Source of the DNA: Candidatus Kuenenia stuttgartensis
Lineage (GTDB): Bacteria > Planctomycetota > Planctomycetia > Pirellulales > UBA1268
Assembly: GCA_945877135.1 (NCBI GenBank)
Contig: CAMCQY010000019.1
Coordinates: 1 to 40,301, forward strand
Reading direction: 5' to 3'
Length of the DNA: 40,301 nt
Shown: positions 1-7,473 of the stretch, piece by piece
How the letters are laid out: each line of letters begins with the position of its first letter
Numbering within the stretch: position 1 is the stretch's first letter
The notes under the pieces: generated by a model
Database searches by the model: none
Seen by the model: the letters and a program-made list of their open reading frames with translations, nothing else
What the model was told of the DNA's origin: nothing
Program-made: the position numbers and the translations under genes

Positions 1-533
1 GGCTGCTCGATGATCTGGGCGCCGAAGTCTCCCGCGATCGTCTGCAGGTCGGCATCGAGCCGGGTGGCTGACTCCTTAAGTCCGGCGAGCGACAGCCGGC
101 AGCCGGGCACGAAGAACGTTCGCAGGGCTCGATAGCGGACCGGGCCGACCTCGGCGATACCCGCCATCGGCAGCCGGGTGATCGCGATCGTGGCGCCGCG
201 ATCGGCGAGCCGCCAGACGGTCTCACGAACCCACGACGCCACGAGTACGGACCTCGCGCCGTAGAGGAGTTCGTTGCCGACGTCGGTGACGAGCGCGAAC
301 GGAGCCTCGCCACCGTGCCGATCGAGACCGCGCCAGAGTCCGCTACGGAGGATCGAGGGCAGCCGCCTCGCCGCCACGCGGGTGTTCACCCCGTAGCCGC
401 GGCCGTGGCCGGCAGCCACAAAGAGGTCCGCGCCAGGCGACCGCGATTCGACCGTCGCCACGAGCCGGGAGAGCCCACGCGACACATTGCTCGCCCCGAG
501 CACCACCACGCGAGGGCGTGTGAAACGATTCAT
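1..533 (-). CDS. SGNH/GDSL-hydrolase-like protein, C-terminus cut by window edge
   Basis: The reading frame opens at an ATG (531-533) and runs without a stop to the window edge, giving the first 177 residues. The N-terminus reads MNRFTRPRVVVLGASNVSRG, a beta strand followed by a G-A-S-N turn like block I of SGNH hydrolases, with later GHGRGYG and TDVGNELLYG stretches in the places where further conserved blocks are expected. AGGAG lies about 7 bases before the ATG and supports the start. No signal peptide is evident, so it is probably cytosolic. The substrate cannot be told. It is separated from the next gene by a structured repeat (589-746). Assignment to the SGNH fold is an inference from motif order; a catalytic His cannot be judged because the C-terminus is missing. 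Confidence 0.6.
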   Translation of the reverse strand, partial: MNRFTRPRVVVLGASNVSRGLSRLVATVESRSPGADLFVAAGHGRGYGVNTRVAARRLPSILRSGLWRGLDRHGGEAPFALVTDVGNELLYGARSVLVASWVRETVWRLADRGATIAITRLPMAGIAEVGPVRYRALRTFFVPGCRLSLAGLKESATRLDADLQTIAGDFGAQIIEQ

Positions 534-588
534 ACGGCTTCTCCTCGAGGCCCAAGCACACACTTTCTTGCTGTGCGAATGCACGGGA

Positions 589-746
589 GGGGTTGCCCAT
601 GCCCCGAGAGCCGGCGTTGCTGACAAGCGCAGGCAGGATGCCGGAGCGCAGTCAGCATCGAGTGAGCGAAGGACAGCGGGCACCGATCCGCCCGAGGCGG
701 ATTGGTCGACGAAGCGAACGTCCGGCGACGGGGCATGGGCAACCCC
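589..746 (+). repeat. Structured dispersed repeat, copy 1 (158 bp)
   Basis: The first and last 18 bases (589-606 and 729-746) are perfect inverted repeats, GGGGTTGCCCATGCCCCG and its complement. Inside, TGCTGAC (618-624) pairs with GTCAGCA (651-657), and GGCA (632-635) with TGCC (639-642) around a GGA loop. A separate arm pairs CCGATCCGCC (683-692) with GGCGGATTGG (696-705). GCCGG near the 5' side and CCGGC near the 3' side can add a stem. The same architecture recurs at 23648 and 29849 with different paired bases. It lies between the 5' end of the SGNH-like gene and the 3' end of the M50 gene. Short spurious reading frames cross it but are not protein-like. Confidence 0.85.
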
Positions 747-774
747 GGGCCACGCGGCACACGCTCGACGCGCA

Positions 775-1554
775 TCAGTTCCAGCGCTGCCAAGGCCCGT
801 TGTCCGAGAGGCTCTGAAAGCAGGAGACGGTGAGCATGGCGAACATGATTCCCAGGTAGGGCTCGTTGTGCGTGTAGCCCCACCAGGCGACCGCGGCCCC
901 TGCCACCACCCCGACCAGTGCGGCGATTCGGGCCGCATCGGCCACACCGAGGCTGAGCAGACCTTCCCGCACGATCTGGCCGCCATCGAGCGGCGGCACC
1001 GGCACGAGGTTCAACAGCGGCCAGAAGATGTTGACCTGGAGAAGGAAGTAGACAATCGCGAACAGGAAGCGGGAGCCGATGGCGGCGCCCTCATAGAGGC
1101 CCAGCGCCGCCCCCACGCTCGGCACCGGAAACGGTACCGCATAGCCGCCGGCCTTGAGGGCCGCGACGATCAACGCCGCCACCGCCAGTTGTGCCATCGG
1201 TCCGGCTGCCGAGACCATCAGCCGCTCGGAGGGTCGGCGGGCACCGCGGCCCCCCCAGGCCGTGGGAATCGTGAGGCCACCGAGGTGATAGAGCACCACG
1301 TGCGCCGCCTGGCCGAACCAGCGATATGCCAACGCATGTCCCATCTCGTGCACGAGCAGCGAGAAGAGCACCGCGATCATCCAGATCACCAGATACTGGA
1401 GCAGCTGGCGCTGGTCGCCGCGGGCGAACGACAGGCAGACGCCCCATCCAAGCAGCGCCGCCCCCACCCAGAACCAGCCCGACACGCGGACAGGAATACC
1501 AAACAGCGAAAACTGCAGGTCGGCGGGCGTCGGCTGAGGGGCTGCAAGAAACAT
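775..1554 (-). CDS. Site-2 protease family (M50) membrane zinc metalloprotease
   Basis: A 259-residue membrane protein of the M50 / site-2-protease class, which cleaves membrane proteins within the bilayer. The zinc-binding HEMGH motif is at about residues 69-73 in a hydrophobic segment. The second family motif, NLVPVPPLDGG, lies in the C-terminal half and supplies the third metal ligand (Asp). At least four hydrophobic segments are visible, and the size suits the short bacterial and archaeal type without PDZ or CBS domains. I chose the ATG at 1554; an in-frame ATG at 1572 would overlap the end of lpxB (stop at 1562-1564). No clear ribosome binding site precedes either, so translation is probably coupled to lpxB. 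The protein substrate is unknown. Confidence 0.85.
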   Translation of the reverse strand: MFLAAPQPTPADLQFSLFGIPVRVSGWFWVGAALLGWGVCLSFARGDQRQLLQYLVIWMIAVLFSLLVHEMGHALAYRWFGQAAHVVLYHLGGLTIPTAWGGRGARRPSERLMVSAAGPMAQLAVAALIVAALKAGGYAVPFPVPSVGAALGLYEGAAIGSRFLFAIVYFLLQVNIFWPLLNLVPVPPLDGGQIVREGLLSLGVADAARIAALVGVVAGAAVAWWGYTHNEPYLGIMFAMLTVSCFQSLSDNGPWQRWN

Positions 1555-1561
1555 GTTGGCA

Positions 1562-2899
1562 TTATGCCGCATGGGCCGGCGGCCGGCACGGGGTAGCACT
1601 GACCATCTGGCCGGAGGCCCCGGAATCCCATCTATCCTGGAGCCCAGCTTGCAGACCAGAGCGGGCCCGCGAGGCGACGACGAGCACCGCCTCGGCCGCC
1701 CGCTCGGCAGAACCACCATGAGCGACGCGGTCGGCCACGGTATCGAGCCGGGCGATCACGGCCTCCCGCACCGCCGGTTGCGTGAGCCATTCGACAACGT
1801 GCCCGGCCATGTGAGCTGCCGGATCCTGCACCGCCAGGTACTCCGGAAAGATCGCCTCCGGATCGGCGGGGGCGACCTCACTCGGCGCCCGCCACGCGGG
1901 TCGCGTGGGACCGATCGGCTCCCGGGCCGCCAGCAGATTGACCAGCGTGATGGAGCGGGCGTGCCGGAACCAGCTCTGTACCACGTGGGCGAAACCGCTG
2001 ATCCGATAGACGATCACGGTCGGCACCCGCGCGGCGAGCAGTTCGAGCGACACCGATCCGCTCACCGCGATCGCACAGGCTGCCTCGCGCATCAGGATCC
2101 GCGTGCGTCCTGTCTCCACGCGGAGATCGAGGCCGTCGAGCGCGGGCCCGAGAGCGTGGATCGTCTGCTGCACCCGCGCGGCATGTTTGTCGTTGAGCGC
2201 GCCGACCACGAAGCTGGCCTCGGGCACCCGCTGGGCCGTTCCCGCGGCCGCCCGCAGGATCGTGTCGAGGTTGGCCTCGATCTCCTGGCCACGGGAGCCG
2301 GGCAGCAAGAGCACGACGGGGCGTTGCGAGCGATCCGCCGCTCGGTCGCGGGAGGCCGATGCCGGGCTCGGAGCATCGGCTTCGGCGGACTGACGCGCCT
2401 GGAGTTCGTCGAAGAATGGGTGGCCGACGAGGGTGCTCGACATGCCCTGCGCCACGAACCAATCGTGCTCGAAGGGGAGCGCGGAGAGCACGTGGTCAAC
2501 GAGCCGCCGCATCTTGTGGATCCGCCAGCTGCCCCAGGCCCAGATCTGCGGCGGGCAGTAGAAGACCACCGGAATGCCATGCCGCTTGGCACGCCAGGCC
2601 AGCCACCAGTGGAAGCCGGGGAAATCGACGAGCACGCAGACGTCGGGACGGGCGTCGAGAAAGCTCCTCTCGGCGCGGCGGGCCAGATCGACGAACCGGT
2701 GAAGATTGAGGAGCACGCGGAGAAACCACATCACCGCCAACTGCGTCAGGTCGGCAATGAGGCGGCAGCCCTCCGCCGCCATGCACGGCCCACCGAGCCC
2801 GACACACTCGACGTCGGGCTGACGGGCCTTGATCGCCCGCACGAGCACGGCGGCATGATGGTCGCCAGATGGTTCACCCGCCGAGAGAAACACGCGCAT
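1562..2899 (-). CDS. lpxB: Lipid-A-disaccharide synthase
   Basis: Glycosyltransferase family 19 enzyme that joins UDP-2,3-diacylglucosamine and lipid X to form the lipid A disaccharide at the inner membrane. Visible family signatures are the N-terminal SAGEPSGDHHAA, PQIWAWGSWRIHKM followed by LPFEHDWF, VGHPFFDEL, LPGSRGQEI, and the C-terminal SGSVSLELLAARVP nucleotide-binding region. At 445 residues it is longer than the usual 380-390; extra residues sit in an Asp/Arg/Ser-rich insert in the middle and in the C-terminal tail. The ATG at 2899 places the conserved MRVFLSAGE directly at the N-terminus; a TTG six bases upstream is possible but less likely. The start codon follows a strong intrinsic terminator (2904-2946), with no Shine-Dalgarno sequence between them. 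It overlaps or nearly abuts the M50 gene. Confidence 0.93.
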   Translation of the reverse strand: MRVFLSAGEPSGDHHAAVLVRAIKARQPDVECVGLGGPCMAAEGCRLIADLTQLAVMWFLRVLLNLHRFVDLARRAERSFLDARPDVCVLVDFPGFHWWLAWRAKRHGIPVVFYCPPQIWAWGSWRIHKMRRLVDHVLSALPFEHDWFVAQGMSSTLVGHPFFDELQARQSAEADAPSPASASRDRAADRSQRPVVLLLPGSRGQEIEANLDTILRAAAGTAQRVPEASFVVGALNDKHAARVQQTIHALGPALDGLDLRVETGRTRILMREAACAIAVSGSVSLELLAARVPTVIVYRISGFAHVVQSWFRHARSITLVNLLAAREPIGPTRPAWRAPSEVAPADPEAIFPEYLAVQDPAAHMAGHVVEWLTQPAVREAVIARLDTVADRVAHGGSAERAAEAVLVVASRARSGLQAGLQDRWDSGASGQMVSATPCRPPAHAA

Positions 2900-2903
2900 G
2901 GAC

Positions 2904-2946
2904 AAAAAAACTCCGCACCGAAGGGGAAGCCCACTTCGGTGCGGAG
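2904..2946 (-). terminator. Intrinsic terminator after the YHS/TRASH-like gene, abutting lpxB
   Basis: On the minus strand a perfect 13-bp stem, CTCCGCACCGAAG (2934-2946) with CTTCGGTGCGGAG (2911-2923), encloses a 10-base loop and is followed by seven T (2904-2910). This is a textbook Rho-independent terminator for the gene ending at 3016. It stops only five bases from the lpxB ATG (2899), so it could also act as a leader hairpin for lpxB. Confidence 0.93.
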
Positions 2947-3015
2947 TATTCCATCAAGCCGGTGAACGACCTAGGCCAGTTCCGGGCCTGCAAATACGGC
3001 GAAACCAGATCAGCG

Positions 3016-3462
3016 CTACTTGGCCGCGGGGGCAAAGCCCTTTTCGACATTGCCAAACACCAGGGTCACCTGCTCATCGGCGCCGGCCTTCTCGACCTTG
3101 CCCTTGCAGTTGTTGCAGCAGAAGCCGACCGCGGTACCGCCGATATCGAGTTGCGTGCCTTCCTTCACCGCGCCGCCGCTGAAGGGGCAGCCCTTCTGCA
3201 CGAGTTGGCCGGTGGAGACCATCTGCTGGTGGGCCTTGGCGGCAAACTTGGAGGAATCGCCCTTGAAGGCGTTCTCGCAGTTGCCGCAGCAGAAATAGAC
3301 CTTGCCGCCGGCGAAGTCGGTGGCCTTGTCGGGGTTGCAGCCCTTGCCCGACACGGGGCACTTGGCGTCCTTCGGCTCCTTCGGAGCAGCCGACACGAGA
3401 GCAGCCGACCAGACCATCGCCGCGACCAACGTCATCAGCCCCATCATTCGGAAAGACTTCAT
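3016..3462 (-). CDS. Secreted metal-binding protein with two YHS/TRASH-like Cys motifs
   Basis: A 148-residue protein starting MKSFRMMGLMTLVAAMVWSA, a signal peptide ending near AALVSAAP. The mature part repeats one motif twice: a CP-S/F-SG entry (CPVSGKGC, then CPFSGG), about 20 residues, a Val-Tyr or Val-Gly strand, and a C-C-x-N-C cluster (FCCGNCENAFK, then FCCNNCKGKV). Cys spacing resembles YHS/TRASH domains that bind copper or other soft metals, so periplasmic metal binding is likely, though metal and partner are unknown. I chose the ATG at 3462 because it begins the signal peptide; the frame stays open upstream. A strong terminator follows. It appears to be a single-gene transcript. Confidence 0.8.
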   Translation of the reverse strand: MKSFRMMGLMTLVAAMVWSAALVSAAPKEPKDAKCPVSGKGCNPDKATDFAGGKVYFCCGNCENAFKGDSSKFAAKAHQQMVSTGQLVQKGCPFSGGAVKEGTQLDIGGTAVGFCCNNCKGKVEKAGADEQVTLVFGNVEKGFAPAAK

Positions 3463-3582
3463 GTCACATGCCTTTTTGGTTGTGTTGAAAAGCCGCACAC
3501 ACGCTGCGCGATCTGAGAAGCATACGGGCTGAACGACACCCTTGGCAATGTTTCATTTTTGCTTCAAAAGGCCGTGGAATCG

Positions 3583-3678
3583 CATCCAAGCCCCTCTCCA
3601 TCCAAGCCCCTCTCCATCCAAGCCCCTCTCCATCCAAGCCCCTCTCCATCCAAGCCCCTCTCCATCCAACCCGCTCTC
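3583..3678. repeat. 16-bp tandem array (six units)
   Basis: Six head-to-tail copies of a 16-base unit, CATCCAAGCCCCTCTC, occupy 3583-3678. The first five are identical and the sixth has two substitutions (AACCCG). The array runs directly into an ARSASKG-type repeat at 3679, whose first ten bases (CATCCAAGCC) match the unit, so the array probably grew from that repeat's edge by slippage. It lies in the 249-bp gap between the MFS gene end and the YHS/TRASH-like gene start, both minus strand. Confidence 0.95.
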
Positions 3679-3711
3679 CATCCAAGCCCGCAGCGCAAGC
3701 AAGGGACTGCG
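3679..3711 (+). repeat. ARSASKG-type dispersed repeat, single copy
   Basis: Contains CATCCAAGCCCGCAGCGCAA followed by GCAAGGGA, matching the family seen at 6735, 16374, 23603 and 33374. It ends where the MFS gene stop codon (3712) begins. Read in one frame it gives the peptide QARSASKG, a well known spurious string in planctomycete ORFs. Confidence 0.85.
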
Positions 3712-5037
3712 TCACCGGTGCCGAGGCTCGGGCAGGCCGAGCGCGAAGAACGCTCCCGCGGCGATCACCGCAGCACCCACGATGAAGATCGGCCGGAAGC
3801 CGAGCCAGTCGACCCCCATGCCCACCAACGGCGAGATCACGAACGGGAGGGCGAGTGCCGCCCCCACGATACTCACATACCGCGGATGATCCGCCGCCGC
3901 CGGGGAAAGCTCGAGCGCGTAGTTGGTGAAGATCTTCAGCGAGATCGGATTGAGTCCCAGCGGCACATAGACGATCCAAAACCATTCGACGGCGTGCTCG
4001 TGTGGCACGAGCGAGAGCAGCGTCACGACCAGCGGCGTGAGCGAGGAGAGCGCCACGAGCCAGACGAGCACGATCCGCGTGCCGCGACGGTCGGAGAGCG
4101 GGCCCGCCACGAGGCTCACGACACCGGTGGCTGCATTCTGAACAATGACCCAGGTCAACAGGCTGGCCGTGCGGCTGCCGAGCCTGTCTCGTGCGAAGGC
4201 CTGATAGTGCGGAAAGAGCATGAGCACCGCGGAGAAGCAGGCGGCCACGACGCAGAGCCGCAGAAGCGGCCGATCTCGGCGAAGCGTCTGCCGCCACGAC
4301 GCGATGCCCTCGCCGACCTGTTCGAGCAGGCTGCCGATGATGCCGCCCGATCGACCGGATGTGACCGCCGCGAACGGCGGAGTGTCCGCCGGCTCGTCGA
4401 GAAACACCGGTGCGATCGCCGCCAGCGCGAAGAACACTCCGGTGGCGGCGAAGATCTTCGGAAAGCCATCGGGCTCCGCCAGCCAGGGGCCGAGGAGCAG
4501 GGCCGCGGCGACGATGGCCAGCACGCTGCCGGAGGCCACGCTCACCACCATCGCACGGCCGCGATGCCCGGGAGAGATGAGCTTGCCCTGCAGGGCGGCG
4601 AGCACCAGCTGGTTGAGCCCATTCATCGCCGAGAAGAGCGCGTAGAGCACGAGGAACAGTACCGCCAGAAGATCGGGCCGCGTGGCGGCAAGCGCCGGCC
4701 AGGCCACGGCCAGCACGCCAAAGCAGGCCGCCGATGCCAGGCTCGTCAGCACGAGTGGCCACTTCTTGCGGGAGACGCGGGCGAGGGGCCCCGCGGCGAA
4801 CAGCGGCGGCACGCTCTGGCCACCCCGATTGAGCACCGGAAGGAGGCCTCGCAGCAAGCCCGAATCGACCACGGCGTCGAGTACCGCCGGCATGATGATC
4901 GTCTCGGTCTTGAAGATCCAGCCGACGCGGGCAACCACCTGGTAGAGCTCCAGCCAGAGCGTATTCCGGGCCTCTCGGCCGATCTCGTCGGCGGCCACCA
5001 CCGGCTGCGGATGCCGCTCGTTGCGTCGGTCGGTCAT
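3712..5037 (-). CDS. MFS-type transporter
   Basis: A 441-residue integral membrane protein with about 12 hydrophobic segments in two halves joined by a polar stretch near the middle (LDEPADTPPFAAVTSGRSGG). The LARVSRKKWPL loop between early helices and the PLSDRRGTRIVL loop in the second half resemble the charged G-x-x-x-D-R/K-x-G-R-R loop of the Major Facilitator Superfamily. No substrate can be read from the sequence, so it may be an efflux pump or a nutrient permease. The start is the ATG at 5037. It ends against an ARSASKG-type repeat and the 16-bp tandem array. Its divergent neighbour is the lactonase gene at 5124, leaving 86 bases for both promoters. Confidence 0.8.
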   Translation of the reverse strand: MTDRRNERHPQPVVAADEIGREARNTLWLELYQVVARVGWIFKTETIIMPAVLDAVVDSGLLRGLLPVLNRGGQSVPPLFAAGPLARVSRKKWPLVLTSLASAACFGVLAVAWPALAATRPDLLAVLFLVLYALFSAMNGLNQLVLAALQGKLISPGHRGRAMVVSVASGSVLAIVAAALLLGPWLAEPDGFPKIFAATGVFFALAAIAPVFLDEPADTPPFAAVTSGRSGGIIGSLLEQVGEGIASWRQTLRRDRPLLRLCVVAACFSAVLMLFPHYQAFARDRLGSRTASLLTWVIVQNAATGVVSLVAGPLSDRRGTRIVLVWLVALSSLTPLVVTLLSLVPHEHAVEWFWIVYVPLGLNPISLKIFTNYALELSPAAADHPRYVSIVGAALALPFVISPLVGMGVDWLGFRPIFIVGAAVIAAGAFFALGLPEPRHR

Positions 5038-5123
5038 GGGGGTACGATCTGGGGAGTCGGACGCGGAGCCGGATGCCGGCGGTTCCGCGGATTACGTCAC
5101 CGGCAGCATGAGGGTTTCCTCCG

Positions 5124-6365
5124 ATGTCGTCCATTGCCACAAGCCTGTTACCCGCCGTCGCACTGCTTGTCACGGTGCTGGGATCCGCACTCACCGGCAC
5201 GCTTCCCGCCGCGTCCGGCGCCGAGCCGACAGGACAGTTTGTCTGGTTCGGCACCTACACAGGCGGCCCCGCCAACAGCGAGGGGATCTACGTGTCGCGG
5301 TTCGACGCCACCACGGGGAAGCTGACGGCCCCGGTGCTGGCGGCAGCTGCGAAGAATCCCTCGTTCCTTGCGGTTCATCCGACGCTGCCGGTCTTGTACG
5401 CCGTCTCAGAGGTGGCCGATGCCGATGGCAAGCCGACCGGTGCGGTGCTCTCCTTCGCGATCGACGAGGCCACCGGCACCCTCACGAACAAGAATCATCA
5501 GTCCTCCGGCGGCAAGGGTCCATGCCATGTGTCGGTCGATCGCACGGGTCGAGTCGCGCTGGCTGCCAACTATGGAGGCGGCAGCGTGATCTGCTTCGGT
5601 CTCGCGGCCGACGGCAGTCTCGAGCCGGTCGTGAAGGGCACAGCAAGCGGCGGGCCAGGCTCAAGTGGCGTCCCGGGCGGCTTCATCCAGCACGAGGGGA
5701 GGGGTCCGAACCCGCAGCGGCAGGAGGGACCGCACGGTCATTCGATCAACCCCACGTCCGACAGCCGGTTCGCGGTGGCCTGTGACCTGGGTCTGGACAA
5801 GGTGTTTCTCCACTCGCTCGATGCCGACAAGGCCACGCTCACGCCGCACGGCTTCGGCAGGACGGCCGCCGGCGCCGGGCCGAGGCACTTCGCCTTTCAT
5901 CCGAGCGGACGGTATGGCTACGCGGTCAACGAACTCGACCGCACCGTCACTGCCTTTGCCTTCGATCCGCAGGCGGGCACGCTCGCACCAATCCAATCGC
6001 TTTCGACGCTCGCCGCCGACGTCACCGACACGAAGGGCTTTTCCACCGCCGAGATCGTCGCCCATCCTGGTGGCAGGTTTCTCTATGCCTCGAATCGGGG
6101 GCACGACTCGATCGCGATGTACGCGGTCGATCCGGACTCCGGTCGGCTGACGTTCCTGGGCACCGAACCGATCCGGGGCAAAACCCCCCGCAACTTCGTG
6201 ATTGATCCGACCGGACGATTTCTGCTGGCCGCCGGGCAAAACTCGCATACGGTGACGGTCTTCGCGATCGACGCCGAAACTGGCAGACTGTCGTTCACGG
6301 GCCAGTCGCTCGACGTGCCGTCCCCTGTCTGCATCCGTTTCCGTCCTTCCAGTTCAACGCCATGA
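5124..6365 (+). CDS. Secreted lactonase family protein (7-bladed beta-propeller)
   Basis: A 413-residue protein with an N-terminal signal peptide (cleavage probably after ASGA) followed by a lactonase-family beta-propeller. Repeated strands of the type GTYTGGPANSEGIYV, NPSFLAVHPTLPVLYAVSE, KGPCHVSVDRTGRVALAANYGGGSV, GPRHFAFHPSGRYGYAVNEL and TPRNFVIDPTGRFLLAAGQ are typical of the YkgB / 6-phosphogluconolactonase-like Pgl family. The export signal argues against a role in the cytosolic pentose phosphate pathway; similar secreted paralogues are frequent in planctomycetes and their substrates are mostly unknown. Its stop overlaps the panD start by ATGA, so the two are probably co-translated although no functional link is evident. 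Confidence 0.88.
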   Translation: MSSIATSLLPAVALLVTVLGSALTGTLPAASGAEPTGQFVWFGTYTGGPANSEGIYVSRFDATTGKLTAPVLAAAAKNPSFLAVHPTLPVLYAVSEVADADGKPTGAVLSFAIDEATGTLTNKNHQSSGGKGPCHVSVDRTGRVALAANYGGGSVICFGLAADGSLEPVVKGTASGGPGSSGVPGGFIQHEGRGPNPQRQEGPHGHSINPTSDSRFAVACDLGLDKVFLHSLDADKATLTPHGFGRTAAGAGPRHFAFHPSGRYGYAVNELDRTVTAFAFDPQAGTLAPIQSLSTLAADVTDTKGFSTAEIVAHPGGRFLYASNRGHDSIAMYAVDPDSGRLTFLGTEPIRGKTPRNFVIDPTGRFLLAAGQNSHTVTVFAIDAETGRLSFTGQSLDVPSPVCIRFRPSSSTP

Positions 6366-6712
6366 CGATCTGCCTGCTGAAATCGAAGATTCACCGCGCG
6401 ACGGTCACCGGAGCGTCGGTGGACTATGAGGGAAGTCTGTCGATCGCGGCCGATCTGGCCGAGCGGGTCGGGCTGCGGCCCTACGAAAAGATCCTCGTGG
6501 GCAACCTCGCCAACGGCGAGCGGTTCGAGACCTACGTGATCTACGGCAAGTCCGGCTCGGGCACGATCGAACTCAACGGCGCCACGGCGCATCTCGGGGC
6601 ACCCGGCGACCGGCTCACGATCATGTCGTATGCGTGGGTCGATGAGCAGGAGGCCGCCACGCACAAGCCGGCCGTGATCCTCCTCGACGGCCGGAATCAC
6701 ATTGTCCGGTAA
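6362..6712 (+). CDS. panD: Aspartate 1-decarboxylase precursor
   Basis: Pyruvoyl-dependent enzyme that converts L-aspartate to beta-alanine for pantothenate and coenzyme A synthesis in the cytosol. The proenzyme self-cleaves between Gly24 and Ser25 (YEGSLSI), exactly as in characterised PanD, and Ser25 becomes the pyruvoyl group. Other expected residues are in place: Lys9, His11, Tyr22, Arg54, Thr57, Tyr58. At 116 residues it is slightly shorter than the 126-residue Escherichia coli protein. The ATG overlaps the stop of the lactonase gene (ATGA). No other pantothenate gene is nearby. Confidence 0.96.
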   Translation: MTICLLKSKIHRATVTGASVDYEGSLSIAADLAERVGLRPYEKILVGNLANGERFETYVIYGKSGSGTIELNGATAHLGAPGDRLTIMSYAWVDEQEAATHKPAVILLDGRNHIVR

Positions 6713-6734
6713 GGCCGGCGATCGTCACGTCAGC

Positions 6735-6823
6735 CACGGCCACCCGCATTCCCTTGCTTGCGCTGCGGGCTTGGATGGATGGGGATTCCCATGAAAGCCC
6801 GACGCGCAAGCGAGGGAATCCGC
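6735..6823. repeat. Inverted pair of ARSASKG-type repeats between convergent genes
   Basis: A minus-strand copy (6735-6778) faces a plus-strand copy (about 6794-6823). Arms ATTCCC, GCTTGCGC and the GGGCTT region pair with AAGCCCG, GCGCAAGC and GGGAAT around a 20-base loop. The hairpin sits between panD (+, ends 6712) and the CYTH gene (-, ends 6830) and may work as a bidirectional transcription barrier. There is no long T run, so termination is an inference. Confidence 0.8.
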
Positions 6824-6829
6824 GCCCCG

Positions 6830-7417
6830 TCACCGTGCGGTCGGCGCCTCGAGCAACAACTCCAAATAGCTGCGTCGCTCGCACGCACCGCAGCCGAGTT
6901 CTCTTGCCAATGACTCGAGGCAGGCCCGTGCCAGCGGCACCTCCGCCTCACCAGCCTGCAGTTCAAGCTCGAGATACTCGCCGACCCCGGCCACGCTGTC
7001 GCGGGCCACATCGACCTCCATGCCCTGCCAGTGCACGCGGGCCGGCTGCCGCCGCTTGGCCACCGTCGCGACGGGGCGGAATCCGATCGCTTCGAGCAGC
7101 TCTGTCCACTCCGCGACCGTGCTCGCCGGATGTGCCACGTCGCCACCCTTCGGGAGCCGGATGGCCAGTGGAAGTTCGATCTCGCGACGTGTCTTGGTGG
7201 CGGCATCGATCCGCGGACCCTTCCACGTGATCACCACATGGTCGCCGTCCTGCCGCAGCCGCAACGCCTCGTCCGTGCGGTCGAAATCACGGCAGGGATG
7301 ATTGAAATACCGGTCGATCTGATCAATCGGTGCGTGCCATGTCGCCCCGAGAGTGCCCAGCCGCTGCTCGAGAGCCCGTGGGTCGGCCACAGAAAACTTC
7401 AGCTCGACTTCGTACAC
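6830..7417 (-). CDS. CYTH domain protein (class IV adenylate cyclase / triphosphatase type)
   Basis: A 195-residue protein of the CYTH triphosphate tunnel superfamily. The N-terminal ExExK signature appears as YEVELKF, followed by the tunnel-lining basic and acidic strands DEALRLRQDG, VVITWKGPR, TKTRREIEL and, near the C-terminus, GVGEYLELEL. Members act on triphosphorylated substrates (ATP, thiamine triphosphate, inorganic triphosphate) with divalent metals; the CyaB-like subgroup fits best but the substrate cannot be decided. The start is a GTG at 7417, supported by GGAAGGAG seven bases upstream and by the position of the ExExK motif; a longer frame upstream lacks family similarity. It is divergent from the TlpA-like gene. 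Confidence 0.85.
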   Translation of the reverse strand: MYEVELKFSVADPRALEQRLGTLGATWHAPIDQIDRYFNHPCRDFDRTDEALRLRQDGDHVVITWKGPRIDAATKTRREIELPLAIRLPKGGDVAHPASTVAEWTELLEAIGFRPVATVAKRRQPARVHWQGMEVDVARDSVAGVGEYLELELQAGEAEVPLARACLESLARELGCGACERRSYLELLLEAPTAR

Positions 7418-7473
7418 TCGTTGCTCCTTCCGTTTTGCCTGACACGACAATGGGGTCGACAAAGAACTCGCCG

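Noticed and set aside
589-746. Insertion sequence or MITE with terminal inverted repeats
   Set aside because: No transposase and no clear target-site duplication; internal stems covary, so I call it a structured repeat and leave mobility open.
1553-2965. 470-codon plus-strand open frame
   Set aside because: Antisense of lpxB, which has clear family motifs on the minus strand.
3583-3706. Possible CRISPR array
   Set aside because: Units are head-to-tail with no unique spacers; it is a simple 16-bp tandem repeat.
3559-5325. 588-codon plus-strand open frame
   Set aside because: It is the antisense shadow of the MFS gene in GC-rich DNA, with Arg/His/Glu-rich composition and no domain.
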